Positions 12,621 to 25,000 of a stretch of DNA of 64,000 bases are shown here, one piece after another. Below the pieces are notes generated by a model. That model did not search any database, was not told where the DNA came from, and saw only the letters and a list, made by a program, of their open reading frames with translations. A program made the position numbers and the translations under genes. Positions within the stretch are counted from its first letter, which is position 1. The number at the start of each line of letters is the position of its first letter. Source of the DNA: Centroberyx gerrardi (taxonomy: Eukaryota > Chordata > Actinopteri > Beryciformes > Berycidae); NCBI RefSeq assembly GCF_048128805.1, contig NC_135997.1:8621116-8685115 (forward strand), given 5' to 3'.

Positions 12621-12633
12621 TGACCTTTGAGCG
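12621..12633 (-). promoter_or_regulatory. DR1-like element upstream of slc27a2 copy 1
   Basis: Read on the gene's strand the site is CGCTCA-A-AGGTCA: one perfect and one 4/6 nuclear-receptor half-site in direct repeat with one spacer base, 75 bp upstream of the ATG. DR1 sites are bound by PPAR/RXR and HNF4, and mammalian SLC27A2 is a PPAR-alpha-responsive gene. An inverted CCAAT box lies at 12664-12668. Binding is inferred. Confidence 0.45.
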
Positions 12634-13371
12634 CTTTTCTCCACAGCAGTTGTAACTAGATCAGCCAATATCTGTTCTTGGGTGGTAACATGATTTTTTC
12701 CTGTGTTGTGCTCGTCTGTCCAAAACCTTTTGTGATACTCTATGCTTTTTACTGCATCCTTTCTAGCATTTTAAGGTTTATAGCTTTGTTTTATTATTAT
12801 GGTGCAAAAAATTATAAAAAGTATTTTGGAACAGGCCCTCATGAAAAATGACTAATAATCATATTAATCCTATAATATAATATATATATATGTACATATA
12901 GAGAAAAAACATTGATCTAAATGAGACTACGCTGATTAAATAGTCGATAAATGGTAAATGAAGGCTTTACTAACATTATCAAGGATTGTCTGCATTTACT
13001 GTACAATCCTTAGCCTCCCGTGATGCAAAGTTGTTCTCATTACTATAGTCTGTTTGCCTATACTGCTATTGGGATCCTAAGTGAGGACTCCCTCTTTGCA
13101 AGACTAATTCAAATCCACATTAAGTCTTGGTGTAGCTCTAATACTTTTATTATACTTTAAAACCAAGTTAGTGTAAGAAAGTTACACTTTGACAAAAACC
13201 ATTCATCTGCCCTGCTGCCTAAAACCATCCGTTGTTATGTGTCATTTAATTGCATTGCAATAACAATGAAAAACAGGCTTGTTGAACTTTAGAAACAGCA
13301 TCAAATCAAAGATTAACCTCATGTCTCTCTCTCTCTCTGGCTTTAATCTAAAACAGCAAACAGACACCATA

Positions 13372-13418
13372 AAAGAATGATCCACCTTTGTCCTGCATGT
13401 GCAGGTGGATCATTCTTT
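13372..13418. repeat. 16-bp perfect inverted repeat
   Basis: 13372-13387 (AAAGAATGATCCACCT) is the exact reverse complement of 13403-13418, with a 15-base loop that itself contains CCTGCA...TGCAGG complementarity. No open frame or target duplication was found. Confidence 0.85.
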
Positions 13419-13654
13419 GTCGAGACACAATAGTTGTTGTTACACTCTTTATCCTCCAATATGGACTCTTCTGAGATTATGGTGTTATACTGTTAGTCTT
13501 ATCTCTCTCTGTCGTCCTTTCCAGTCCAACATGGCACCCAGCAGCATGGTAGAGGAAGAGGAATGTAAATCACATCCTGTGAAAAGTCACTGATGCCTTC
13601 TATGCTTCTTTGCCAAGCTTCAAGGTTAAGGCAAATAACCTGTTTGGTTGAAAC

Positions 13655-13760
13655 GCGTTGTGTGTTTTTTTATATAACCTTTATTTAACCAGGAAGTCCC
13701 TTGAGATTTAAATCTCTTTACCAAGGGAGACCTGGCCAAGACAGCACACCAGTTACAGTT
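13655..13760. repeat. dispersed fish repeat (ACCTTTATTTAACCAGG type)
   Basis: The ACCTTTATTTAACCAGGAAG... block, continuing with AATCTCTTTACCAAGGGAGACCTGG, is a sequence I know as a widespread teleost interspersed repeat, probably a retroelement 3' end. It is followed by two copies of a roughly 50-bp unit (CAGTTACAGTTTAAATAGAAAT...AATACAAACATC). The exact family is not assigned. Confidence 0.5.
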
Positions 13761-14189
13761 TAAATAGAAATAAAACACAACAGACAGGGAATACAAACAT
13801 CAGTTACAGTTATAGTTTAAATAGAAATAATACACAACAGAGAGGGAATACAAACATCAAACACACAAGGAAGAGACTATATCCAGCTCAATTAAGGCAG
13901 TTGCATTTCTCAGTTACATGGACTTTTAACATGGCTTTAAATTGTGTATAAGTGTGTAAGTTAGTACCTGAATGTTTTTTTTTTGTTCTTGACTTTTGGA
14001 GGATGTGCCATCTGTGGACACAATTACTTCTATTAAAGTGACTTTTTACATGCAAGGAAGCCCTGCCCCTGTTCCTTCTGGTTGTTCTGCCGTTTTTGGG
14101 TCCCTACCCTTTCCAAACTATCTTTGAGTTGGCAAATAACACAGAAATACAAGTTATTCCAGATCATTATTTGACTGTATACATGAATA

Positions 14190-15165
14190 TGGTTTATACT
14201 TGTGGTCTGGGCATTTTGACAACCATTTAACCCTGCGCTGAGGTGACAGACGTTGGTCTGAGGCCTCCTGGAGCTTGACAGAGAGACTTTAGTTTCCCTC
14301 AGTTTTACGAACCTGTCTGACAACACATGAACCAACACCGACTCTACAGCAGCGGTTCTCAACCTTTTTGGCTCGTGACCCTTTAAAACAAAGTGCAGCC
14401 TTACTCGTGACCCCCCGTCACGTCACAGGTTGCATTATGCAGAGTGGTGAAAAGGACTAATTATCAGAGGAGGCCTAGAGCCTTAAGAAAAAATAAAAAA
14501 AATAGAGAAAAATCTGAAAAAATAGACATGACAATAAATTTGTATAGAAGAAATCGCTGCTCTACAGCACCATGGGGAAGACACAAAGAGAACTGGTAGG
14601 GAGTTCACAGAGGAAAAATATTTTTTTTAAAATGGGGCAGTGAAAGGGAGACAGCTATGGAGAGATCCTGAGAACTGAAATGTGCTCTCCTTCATTTTTC
14701 TTGCATTATAAAAAGCCAACGTGCGACCAAGTGCGAATGAACTGGCATTTGAAATTGGCTTGTAATTGACTGAGTTGGACTCTATTTGTACAAGCATGTT
14801 AGTCCTGTGTGCCTGCAGCAGCGATGAGGACTTTGGTCCCCGACAAGAGACGCGTGGCAGCAGAGATCTGGATCTTATGTTGTAGTTGGGCTTAGCAGCA
14901 GCACAGGACAGTTTAGAAAAGCCCAGCTATAATCTAGATTTAGATATTTGGTCCCTGTAAAAAGAGCCACAGTGTCCTCTTGTTTCAGCCCAGCATGCTC
15001 CCTCAAAGCTCTGGACACTTTGTTAGTGTGTTGGTCCTCATCCTGGAAGCTGTACACTTCACTCTGAAAGGTGATGAACTTATTTTTGTCAGGCTGGGTT
15101 ATCTTCAGATCCAAGAAACAATCCAGTAAGGTTTAGCAAATTTTTTATCTTCCTGAATTCTGCTT
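14190..15165 (-). pseudogene. degenerate third slc27a2 copy (exons 1-2)
   Basis: The exon 1 remnant at about 14817-15140 keeps LDCFLD...NKVSRALREHAGL...EDTVALFTG, paralleling ECFLD...[13 protein letters not shown]...GDTVALFLG of copy 1, then NYNIRSRSLL and KVLIAAAG in a shifted frame. An in-frame stop lies just upstream of LLDCFLD. The exon 2 remnant (about 14224-14350 and 14560-14600) matches the copy 1 exon from CTGAGCTGAGG to GAGAGACTTT. Intron 1 is also homologous: AATGGGGCAG...GGGAGACAG and AATGAACTGGCATT recur. So this is a DNA-level duplicate of the copy 1 end, not a processed retrocopy. A hAT element is inserted in it. Exons 3-10 were not found. It cannot encode a working enzyme. Confidence 0.85.
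14350..14559. mobile_element. hAT miniature element inside the slc27a2 pseudogene
   Basis: The element starts CAGCGGTTCTCAACC and ends GAAATCGCTG, 210 bp, with a perfect 8-bp target duplication CTCTACAG at 14342-14349 and 14560-14567. The GGTTCTCAACCTTTTTGG end is typical of Charlie-type hAT elements. There is no open frame. Confidence 0.8.
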
Positions 15166-15389
15166 TTTGGATCTCTCTCTTGACAAATTTGTGGATGTTC
15201 ATGGCATGCAATCATGAAGGAAATTTGATGTCATAGAAGAATAGAGGATAATGAGTAATTTAGTTCATGCCCAGTCTGAAACCAGTCTTACCAAAAGATG
15301 AACTACAGCAGAGTGGAGATCAAACTTCCTTTTATTTTATCATTGGAAACATGTGATTTTATCATTGGAAACAACATTAGATATGCCTT

Positions 15390-15502
15390 CCATGTTCAAG
15401 TTCAAGTTCATTTATTTATATAGCCCTTCATCAAAAGCATGTCTCAATGGACTTTACAAAGAATGGTCCTAACTAGATCTAACTGATCAATCATAGAACA
15501 GA

Positions 15503-15536
<34 letters not shown>

Positions 15537-15540
15537 GCAA
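15390..15540. repeat. dispersed repeat plus GAT microsatellite
   Basis: TTCATTTATTTATATAGCCC... with ...CTCAATGGACTTTACAAAG is a common fish retroelement-like segment. It is followed by a pure (GAT)n run at about 15501-15536. No gene was seen. Confidence 0.55.
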
Positions 15541-16082
15541 GGCTTCATGTCTATACACAGTAAATGTACACAGTAAAAAGCAAAAAGCTGTCAGGCTGTC
15601 AAATCCTGATTAAGCAACACAGAACCACATAGTGTGTATTTGTCACCACCCTGTGGCTTTAAACAGGAGGATTCTCTTGATGTTGTGGTAGAAATACATG
15701 TGCAAAATATATGTTGTTTTACAATAAGAATTACTTTACTTTCTATGAAAGTAATTTGCATTTACCATACATTGACACATAAATATGAATCATATTTGGT
15801 CCCTTTCTACAAAACTGCCTAACATGTAAATAGTAACATAGATAAATCCTTACAAAATTCTTTTAAACTTGTTACACTTTTGATTCCCATGTATTGCTTT
15901 ATACAAACACAATATTATGCTATTTTGCCTGCATTTTCTATTACTACACATGCACGGTATGATCAATATGAAAAAGATCAGTTCAGTCCCTGAGCTGGAT
16001 GTTCATCAGTAACAACAGATGTATCTATATGGCTAGATTGATCGGCCAACGCACAGTTATTGAATATCAAGAGCAGGCCTCC

Positions 16083-19000
16083 TCATAGTTTCATGGTTCC
16101 TGAAGTGATGGAGCCGTAGATCTGAGCCGTCACTGGCATGTAGCTCTTCTCACGGGCATCAAGGATGTAGAGCGGGTCCTGGACGCAGCCGGGGTCGAAA
16201 CCTTCCTCCACTAACTTCACCTTCATCTGCTTGAACGTCCCGGTCACCTCCACTGCATTCTAGAGGAGAGGGAAGTGCACACACACACACACACACACAC
16301 ACAGGTACAACAACAGGTTTGACATCTCATCATCTGCTTTTGTTACTATCAGAGGTGTGACCAAGTCAACTTTGCTCACCTCCCAAGTCAGTCTCAAGTC
16401 TTGAGGCACAAGTCTCAAGTCTAAATGTAGATTACTAAGTCAAGTCCAAGTCATTAATGTCAAGTCTCAAGTCTAAATGTAGAAGCCAAGTCAGAACAAA
16501 TCAAGAGTCCAGTATCAATTTCATATCTTAAAGAAAACTAAATATCTAGGAGTTTTCAATGCAATATCATTTTCTATAATCAGTTTCAACTTCAGTAGAT
16601 TCAATCATTCCATACAAATTCAGAAAACTTAGAATTTAAATTCAGTCGTCTGGTGGAACAAATCTCATCACTTTCAATCTAAGTCATTCAAGTCATCAAA
16701 GTCCAAGTCAAGTTCCAAGTCACCAGAACCCAAGTCAAGTCTCAAGCAATTACAATTCTGACTCAAGTCTGACTCGAGTCCCTGCCTCTGGTTTCTATGC
16801 AGCAAACACACAGACCAAAAATGCGCTGTATATCGATTTCTAAATGCTTAAAATCATGAGAAATTACCTGCATCCTTATAAAGCGAGGCCGGGCGTACGA
16901 CGGAAGGTAGCTGACCACATGGCTGTATATGTTGCTTCCATCAAACTGGGCGTCTTCTTTTATAGTGACAGCTGCCATCCCTATCCTCCCCTCATGCCCT
17001 AGAAGGATAAAACGCCAACATTTAAGAGCCAGACAAACAGAGAAGCAAATTCATTACCAAATAAAAGTTCCTCTTCGTCGTTCTGATACTTTGAATTCCG
17101 AATATAAACCATCAAACATACTACAAAGTAAAATGTAGAGAGGAAATGTCCATCACCTGGTACTTGGACTCCATAAACATTGGCCTCTTTGACACAATCA
17201 CAAATCGTGAGGATGTCAGCTACTTCGGTCGTGGCCACGTTCTCACCTTTCCACCTGTGGGTTCAAAGAAGTTACCAATTTATATGTACATGTGTATTTG
17301 GACTTAGGGCAAAAGTAAACTTTCCAGGTCCTCATTAGCCTCATGCAGAGAGGAAACAGGGGACATGTTGTCCCGTTTGCCCAATAAAAGCGCATGTCTG
17401 GGGAACAAAGTGCAAGTTTTGACAATTTCCCTAGTGCATCACCTCTTTAATGGGGAATTCAACCAAACTTGGCTTAAAATGATATTATTCTGCAAAGTAG
17501 ACATTTTCATACATTTTCTTAAGAGTAGTAGTAGTTTTATGAAACTTTAGTAGCTCTCAAGGTAAGAAAAATCCAATTATATTACATAAGAGTTGTACTG
17601 CCTAAGATGGTTGAAAAAAAATGGTATTAAATTTCCTTTATCTTCCATTTTTATGAGGGGGAGTCACACCTGATTATTGATTGAACACCTAGTATTATGA
17701 AAAAAGGTACTAGAACATGACATACAATTTCCACAATCCCAGCCAATGCAACTCCTTGGACTCCTGGACTGCAATTTCCTCTACCTTAAGAATAAATATT
17801 CTCGTTTATCTTGTGTAAATGTTAGGAGGACTATAAAACGAAACTCATTTCCGTTCAAGCAAGCATGAGTTGACAAAATAAGTGTCCAATTAATGAAACT
17901 GTTATTTTTTGGTTTGCCTCAAACGAATCCTGTAAAAAAACAGGAAGCTCAAATTGTCACTCTTCTGATCTGCAGTTCCAGCAATCGGCTTTTGAAATCA
18001 GAATGTCGCAGTGCTAAAGCCAAGGAGGTTCACTGTGTTCACTGGACAGACTGCTTCAAAACTTCTCTCAGAGCCCAAGTCATGCTCTTCAAGGAGGTTT
18101 ATTGTTCTGCTGATCAATTGCACTGGTCAACCCCACTGCCTGTCACTGCATTTCATTGTCTAAGTACTCTGTGCAGTGACAATAAAGTTGAATCTAATCT
18201 AATTTAATATAGTGTGTGAAGTGTTTAGGTATATTTAGACATCGTCCTGTATGGAAACTTGTCCCCACATTTGAACGGGATAATGCAGATATTTCTTGTA
18301 AAACAACATAATTCGGTTTTCTTGAGTTGACAATACAACATTTATCCCCTTTGTTGGAAAGCAGTATTTATTAGATTCCCTTCTAAAATAGAAAAAGCTT
18401 TAAATTGTATTTTTTACTGATTTGTGGATCCTTATTGGTCACTGACCCATAGATGGCATCATTTTCAGGTTTTCAGGTATCACTGACCAGAGAAGGCCCA
18501 AGTTTCTAGTTTTGGGAAAGAGAAAAATTATGTAATATATTTCTAATTGAGCACTTTTCTCCTTCAACCACTTTCCCCCCAATTTGGATTTGGCCTTTCA
18601 GTCTTTTTAACAGTAGGAAGGTAAGAGGAAGGCAGTAATTTCAGAGCTTGTGAGCTCATGTTGTTTTATTCACCATTAGTTTTGGTCTTGCATTTGTGGT
18701 TGGAGGATATGGCCAAAATTGCTACATAAAAATGGAAAAAAACAATTATTCTATAAAAACTGTGGATTTCAAAAGCAAAACAGTAATACAACATGTACCT
18801 AAATGTGTCCCCTACACGATCCTGAAAGTAAATGAAGTTGTCTTTGTCGATCCTCAGCAGGTCTCCGCTGTTGAAGTACAGATCTCCTTTCTTGAGAACG
18901 TCTCGCAGTCTTTTCTTCTCCGTTTGCCGTTCGTTTTGTGCGTAGCCGACAAAAGGAGCGACTTCTGTGATCTTCGATACCAACAGTCCCGTCTCACCTT

Positions 19001-22000
19001 CAAGAAAGAGGAGAAAGGAGACACGTCTGTTACACTGTTCCTACATTATTCTATTAATGCCATACTGTATTAATACTATACTGTGCTCAGAGGGACAGCT
19101 GAGGAAGTTTCCCTCACCTTTGGGTGACTCTATGCAGAGGCCATTTGCATCTCTAACCGGTTCATCTCTCTCTGTGTCATATTTAATAAGAGTGTAGGGA
19201 AACAGCTTCTACAGGAGGAAACAGCACATTACAGTATATTGCATTATGTGCTCAATACCTCTTTATACCAGCAGCAGAGTAAAACATTATCATTCCATAA
19301 TACAGTTGACCTTAATTTATCTGAAAGTCAGACTCAGATGGAACTGGCCAGTTAACATAAAAGGTGTCATGGTGTAATGAAGAAAATATTGGCAATTCTA
19401 TTAATTAAGTATAATTGTTAGAATTTCTTTGTTGATACATATCACAATAATGAAGGATGTTTTGGGATGAGCTCTAGTGACTCAAAATATAATATTTAGA
19501 TAGCTTTGAACTGCTTCAACCAATCATAAATAAGTCTTAAAAAGTTTCACAATAGAGGCATAAATGTTTTTCTGGACTGAGCTCATTCTTACCCGATGGA
19601 AGAAGTTGACTCGTCCAATAGCTCCAATTTTCCCTGCGTAGTTGACAAATCCCACATTCCCCTCAGTGGAGGCATAAAACTCTCGGACCTCAATTTTCCC
19701 GAAGCGATTGAGAAACTCCCTCCATATCTCCGCTCTGACACCGTTGCCAATGGCCAGTCTTACTTTGTGGGCCTTGTCATTTTCTCTCTGCGTTGTCATG
19801 TAAAAAGAATAAAAAAGAAACTGATCAAGCATTTTGCAAATATTAAGTAAATGAATGACTGCATATCTGATCAATTCAAGTCTGAATGTACTAGAAATAG
19901 ATAACTGTAAATACTTCATATCAAAGAATTGGGGAATCATTATTGTCAAAATGCAAAGGTTAAAAAAAAACAAGGATGGGCAACTTTAATGGTGATGGGC
20001 CAAAAAACTCCTATCGTCACTTTGCTTTTAAACACATACAGTATAATGCCATACCCTTTAATGGGGCTATAATAAAGAGACAGTCCCCTAAGTCAGTTGG
20101 AGGGCTGGTTGGCAGGCTGTTTAGGAAGACTGCCTATTAGCAGAAGGGATGCTGGTCTGATTCCCGGAACCAAAACGCCCCAAAAAAGTGACCCATGACG
20201 CCTAATCCCCATGTATGTGTAGAAACCTGGTCTAAGGCACTAAAAATAAACCCACACTAGCAAAACCACTGATACAACCACTGTTAATAATACTTCTCCT
20301 GACATCAACCACACAAACATACGTGTATGCCCATCACTCGAATAAATGTGACCCTAAAGTCATACACTAGTACATTCTATCACAGAGGGCGATCTGGATG
20401 CCAAGCCACTTGATATGGTATTCCTGAGTAAAGGCCAGCGTCTATTCCTAGAGAAGACCAGATACAGACAAACCCACCTCCTGTAACTGGTGGAGAGTCA
20501 CGCGGAAATCTGAGACTACAGTACGCTCCACGTGATTCTGGTAGATACTGTTTCAATGGCCATAGACAGAATATTTACCCTACTCCCAAAAATGCCCCAC
20601 CCAGCCTTCATAAGATCTCGAATGTATGCTATCATGATTCTGACATATAAAGAATGTCCATTTATTATATCAACAATTTGCACCGAGCAATAATGTCTGA
20701 AGCTTTTCCAACCCTTTCAAACGCTTACATTTTATGACACTGAGGGCTGGAACCTGATAGTCGAGATTTTAACGATTTCTATTTCAGTAAGCCAGCTGTG
20801 CTGCGCAGTGGGAATGTACAGATTTGGAAAGTAGATCTGTCTCAATGGCAGCCTGCTGCAGGCTGGTCACAGTATTCTGCTTCTGCAGCTGTTTTGAGCA
20901 AACGCACGGGTAAGATGGCAGAGAGGAAGCACAGCGCCCACAGTGCCGCGCCAGAGATCCTGAGTGGGCAACAAATGCTGGAAGACATTTACTGTATATT
21001 CAAGCATTCACTTTGATAATTAAAAACCTGATATTTCAGTAAATAGATAATTTGTAAATTGATGACCCTTATGTCTGTTTATTTGTTTTGACGTGATATG
21101 TCTTTAATGTCTTTTTTATAAGCCACATCAAAGACAATTTGCTGCTTGTGATAGACAATAAAGCTTTCTGAATCTGAATCTAATAACTAGGGCTAGACTG
21201 ATATGTCTAATATTGTCCTTTCATTAAATATGGGATATCGGCCTGTCACACTAGTCCACTAACAGTATGATGGAGGTTCCTCCCTGACCACAGCTGGCCA
21301 AACCTGCAACAACATTTTAACACAACATTTTCTTTGCACATTTTATTCATGAATTTAATTGTTCAATAATGTTTTTGTAAATTAATTCTTAATTTTATAG
21401 GTAGTAAATTATCCCAGAGTTTCCTCTACCACTGAATATGTGTGATGGGTCAACCTGCCTAGAGGAGCTGCTAACCCTAAAACAAGATTCATTAGTTTTT
21501 ATATATATAATAGTTTTTTATTTTTGGAATATGCAAAAGACACAATACAGTACAATACAGTAAAGTTTGGGTTTCAATGGAGAGTTTTAAGGGTCACATG
21601 GTCTAAATGCTGTTTCAGAGGTTCTTCCACCCTACCATGAAAAAACTTCTCAGGTAAACAGTGGATATTTGCCATTTTTGGCATTAAAATGGAAACATTT
21701 TAAGATAAAGGCTATCAGTGATTTCAATCTAAAAATATCTGTATTAGTGGTGTTAGCCTTAAAAAACCCATATCAGTCAAAACCCTTGTAATAACAGACA
21801 TTATTCCTACTTAGAATAATGTTACAGCATTATGTGAAAAGTTGTGATTGGTAATGACATGAATGCGGTGATGCTCTTTACCTTGGGTGTGTTGCAGAGG
21901 TACCGCAGAACCTCTCCTATGTACTGCACAACTGTCACATTGTGTTTCCTGCAGTCGTCCCAGAACTGAGAGGCAGAGAACTTCTTCTTCAGAATGATAG

Positions 22001-25000
22001 TTGAGCCTTCAGTGTCAGAGAGCACAAATGGAAGAAAATTGATTATAGGCTGCACAATAACAAAATGTGTTGGTGCCAGAGATGGATTAAATTTCCTTTT
22101 CATTGCGTTTAATTCAGCAAGTGGATTGTTTTGGGGGTTTTTTTCAACATTTGAAAGATGAAAATCCTCTGTTGTAAAAGCTTATATCCAATCTACTAAA
22201 GAGTTTAATTCCAAAATGAGATATCCATCATTTGAAAACAAAACAAACTAGTACTCTTACAAAATGATTTATTATGTATTCCCACTGAAATCATAAGTCA
22301 TCTGAGTACCTTTCCTTATTAACGAAAAAAAAAAGTTATATTTTTAAGGATATTCACCTGTGTTTTTGAACAACTGGCTCATGAATTTCAGGCGTAGTCT
22401 AAATACACATTCTCTGAAATGCTTTCTACTGTCTATTTAAACATTGTTTAAACCACTGATTTCAACTTATTACTTACAGTAAATATCAACAAGACATTTC
22501 AACAATTACCTACAACAGAGTTCACTTTTACAACACTGACATTTTTCTCATTACGTTAGTTTTGGTAGACTGGTTGCATCAGATGTCTGAGGCATGGATA
22601 AACAAAGCTTTACTGTATAAGGCTTGAAATATTTGTCAAATTCTTGTATTTAGGCTCATGTCAAAATAATGAGTACAGCATGGCATGCTGTTTAAATGAA
22701 TGTACAGCAGCAATAGGACAGGGATTGTTTTGTTTTGGGTGCAGTATTGAATATCCTGAGTGTGACACGGCCCTCTTTCCCTGACAAATAATGGCGTGAA
22801 CTTTAGCCTATTTAGAGAAAGCGTTTAGAAAGTAGAGGTGGTCCAGTCTTGGTGATCTGGCTCTGTTCAGATTACAGGTTCACGGTGACAAAAGGTTCTT
22901 TCATTAGTTTTCCCCAGGGGGAGGCGGAGGGCAAGGCAGACACTTCAAAACCAGGGGGAGGAGGGGGGGAGGAGGGGGGGAGCAGAGGCGTCACTTCTGT
23001 GTGGCACAAGCTCAAGTCTGTTTACAACTTTGCAGCAATAACCGCAGGATGGAGTTATGTGTGAGAACCTAATCGTATTAAGGTCTCGTAACAGGGTGCT
23101 GCTTTGATGGACCCGCATACTCAGGTCATATTCGGTCATTTCATAAAGCCTGATCTGTGTGAAACAACCTCACAACTGTTTATTAGCTCATGAGCGGATT
23201 CAATCTGTCTGCAAGGAATCTCACATGCCCCTCAGGAATTCTTATGTGTTTTTGCTCTAGAAATACCGCCTGGTTTTGAGGTGCTTTCTGTCTCAACTGT
23301 CTCACCTGTCTCAATGGAGCCAATAAAGCCTATGATGAATCCAGCGGTGTGGTAGAGAGGCAAGTTGAGATAGATGACGTCACCGGACGTAACGCCGTTG
23401 GAAGATAAAACAGCCAGAGCTACAAAGAGACGGGTCTGGTTGACCACAGCTGCCTTAGGGAGACCTGTAATGAAATACAAACACAAACAGCTCAAACCTT
23501 GAAATCTGGAGAAGCTAGGGATGGGACGATATGCTTTTCTCACGATACGATTTGATACGAGATGTGGGGATCACGATTCGATACAACCACAATGTAATAT
23601 AGAAAAGTTTAGCGTCAACAAATGTTTATTTCTGACCCACAAATCTTTCTAGCAATGGCATTGGCTTGCTAGAATGTAAACAACAATTTTAAAATGTCAT
23701 TACAAAGTGCAAATACTATAATTTTGATGAAGAGCTTGTGAAACCGTGATGGGCAAGCCGTCTCATTTGTGATTACTACAGCAGAATAAAATGGAGCTAC
23801 AGTAATGTTGAGATTCATTTTTTTGCCCCACAAAACATATTGTCACATTCTGTATTGCGATAAATAGAGTTTCGATATATCGTCCCATCCCTGGGAGAAG
23901 GCTTGTAATACTTTGGGAATGCAGGTTATCGTGTCACACTGAAAATAGGTATGGTAACAGTTAAAGTCCTCACAAAAATCACTTTTCCCCCACAATTTCC
24001 ATTCACCACCCCCGACTGCATGAGGGAGGGCCATCGGACACACACACACACACACACACACACACTACACTACAGACTGTTGACTCTCTCCCCTCCCTCT
24101 CCAGTACAGCCTCCTGATTTGCTCCTCAAAGTGTATCTCCCACCCTTCTCCAGCCGCTCAAATACCTGTAGTTCCAGAGGTGTAAATGTAGACAGCAGGG
24201 CTTTTGAGTGTGATGTGCGATCTGAGAGATCGCGGGAGCGGGGCGTCGGAGGCCTGTTCCACTTTATCGGAGAAGCTCTCGATTCCAGGTGTGTCGCACG
24301 CCTTGGCCATCAAGTAGATGCTGACGCCCTGCTCTCTCAGTGAGGGAAGAACATCCTCCACTGCTTCCTTCAGCTCTGGAAAAGGGACACACTGCTATTG
24401 CTGAAAGTATTTCATGTATAGTATTGTATTGGATCAGTTGGTTAATTTTTAGATTATCCATTTATTATTCCATGCCTTATTAGTTTATGATAATATTCAT
24501 TCAGATTCATGGCCAATTCCAGTGCTTGACTGATATATTCTTTGAGTGATGGGAATCAGTGCAACTCTGTTCAGTATAAGATTTGTGGAGTAGCTGAGAA
24601 TTTTGAGTAAGATTTTGAATAAGAGTTTGAGATATGTGTGTTAATAATTGAGCAACTCTGTGGCTTAAATGTCATATGGAATCTTCTGTTTGTATCATTT
24701 ATACAGATCCCACCCCCTGATGAAGTTAAAGGGATGTGCTGCTGAAATGAATATCTTCTTGTGGAATCTGCCTTCGCCCTAATTTCAGTGACTCGTGTCC
24801 TAATGCTGAATGTTCCTCCTACACTCCAGCCCACTCCAAATAGGTCAAACCTAAAACAACCACACTCAGTGGATAATGTTACTAGGGTTAGACTGATGTA
24901 TTGGTTTGCTGATATATCGGGCAGATGTTGGCCATTTATTACATGGCGTACTCAATTCTGATTGGCTAATCAACAGCACTGTTTCACATCTAACATATCA

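Larger units (their letters stand above)
12700..14185. other. intergenic stretch between slc27a2 copy 1 and the dead copy
   Basis: No coding exon was seen. It contains a 16-bp perfect hairpin (13372-13418), a CT run (13324-13338) and an interspersed-repeat segment near 13655-13760. Confidence 0.6.

Noticed and set aside
24571-24834. 87-residue minus-strand frame in intron 1 of slc27a2 copy 2.
   Set aside because: It lies inside the intron with no similarity to any family I know and no splice signals.
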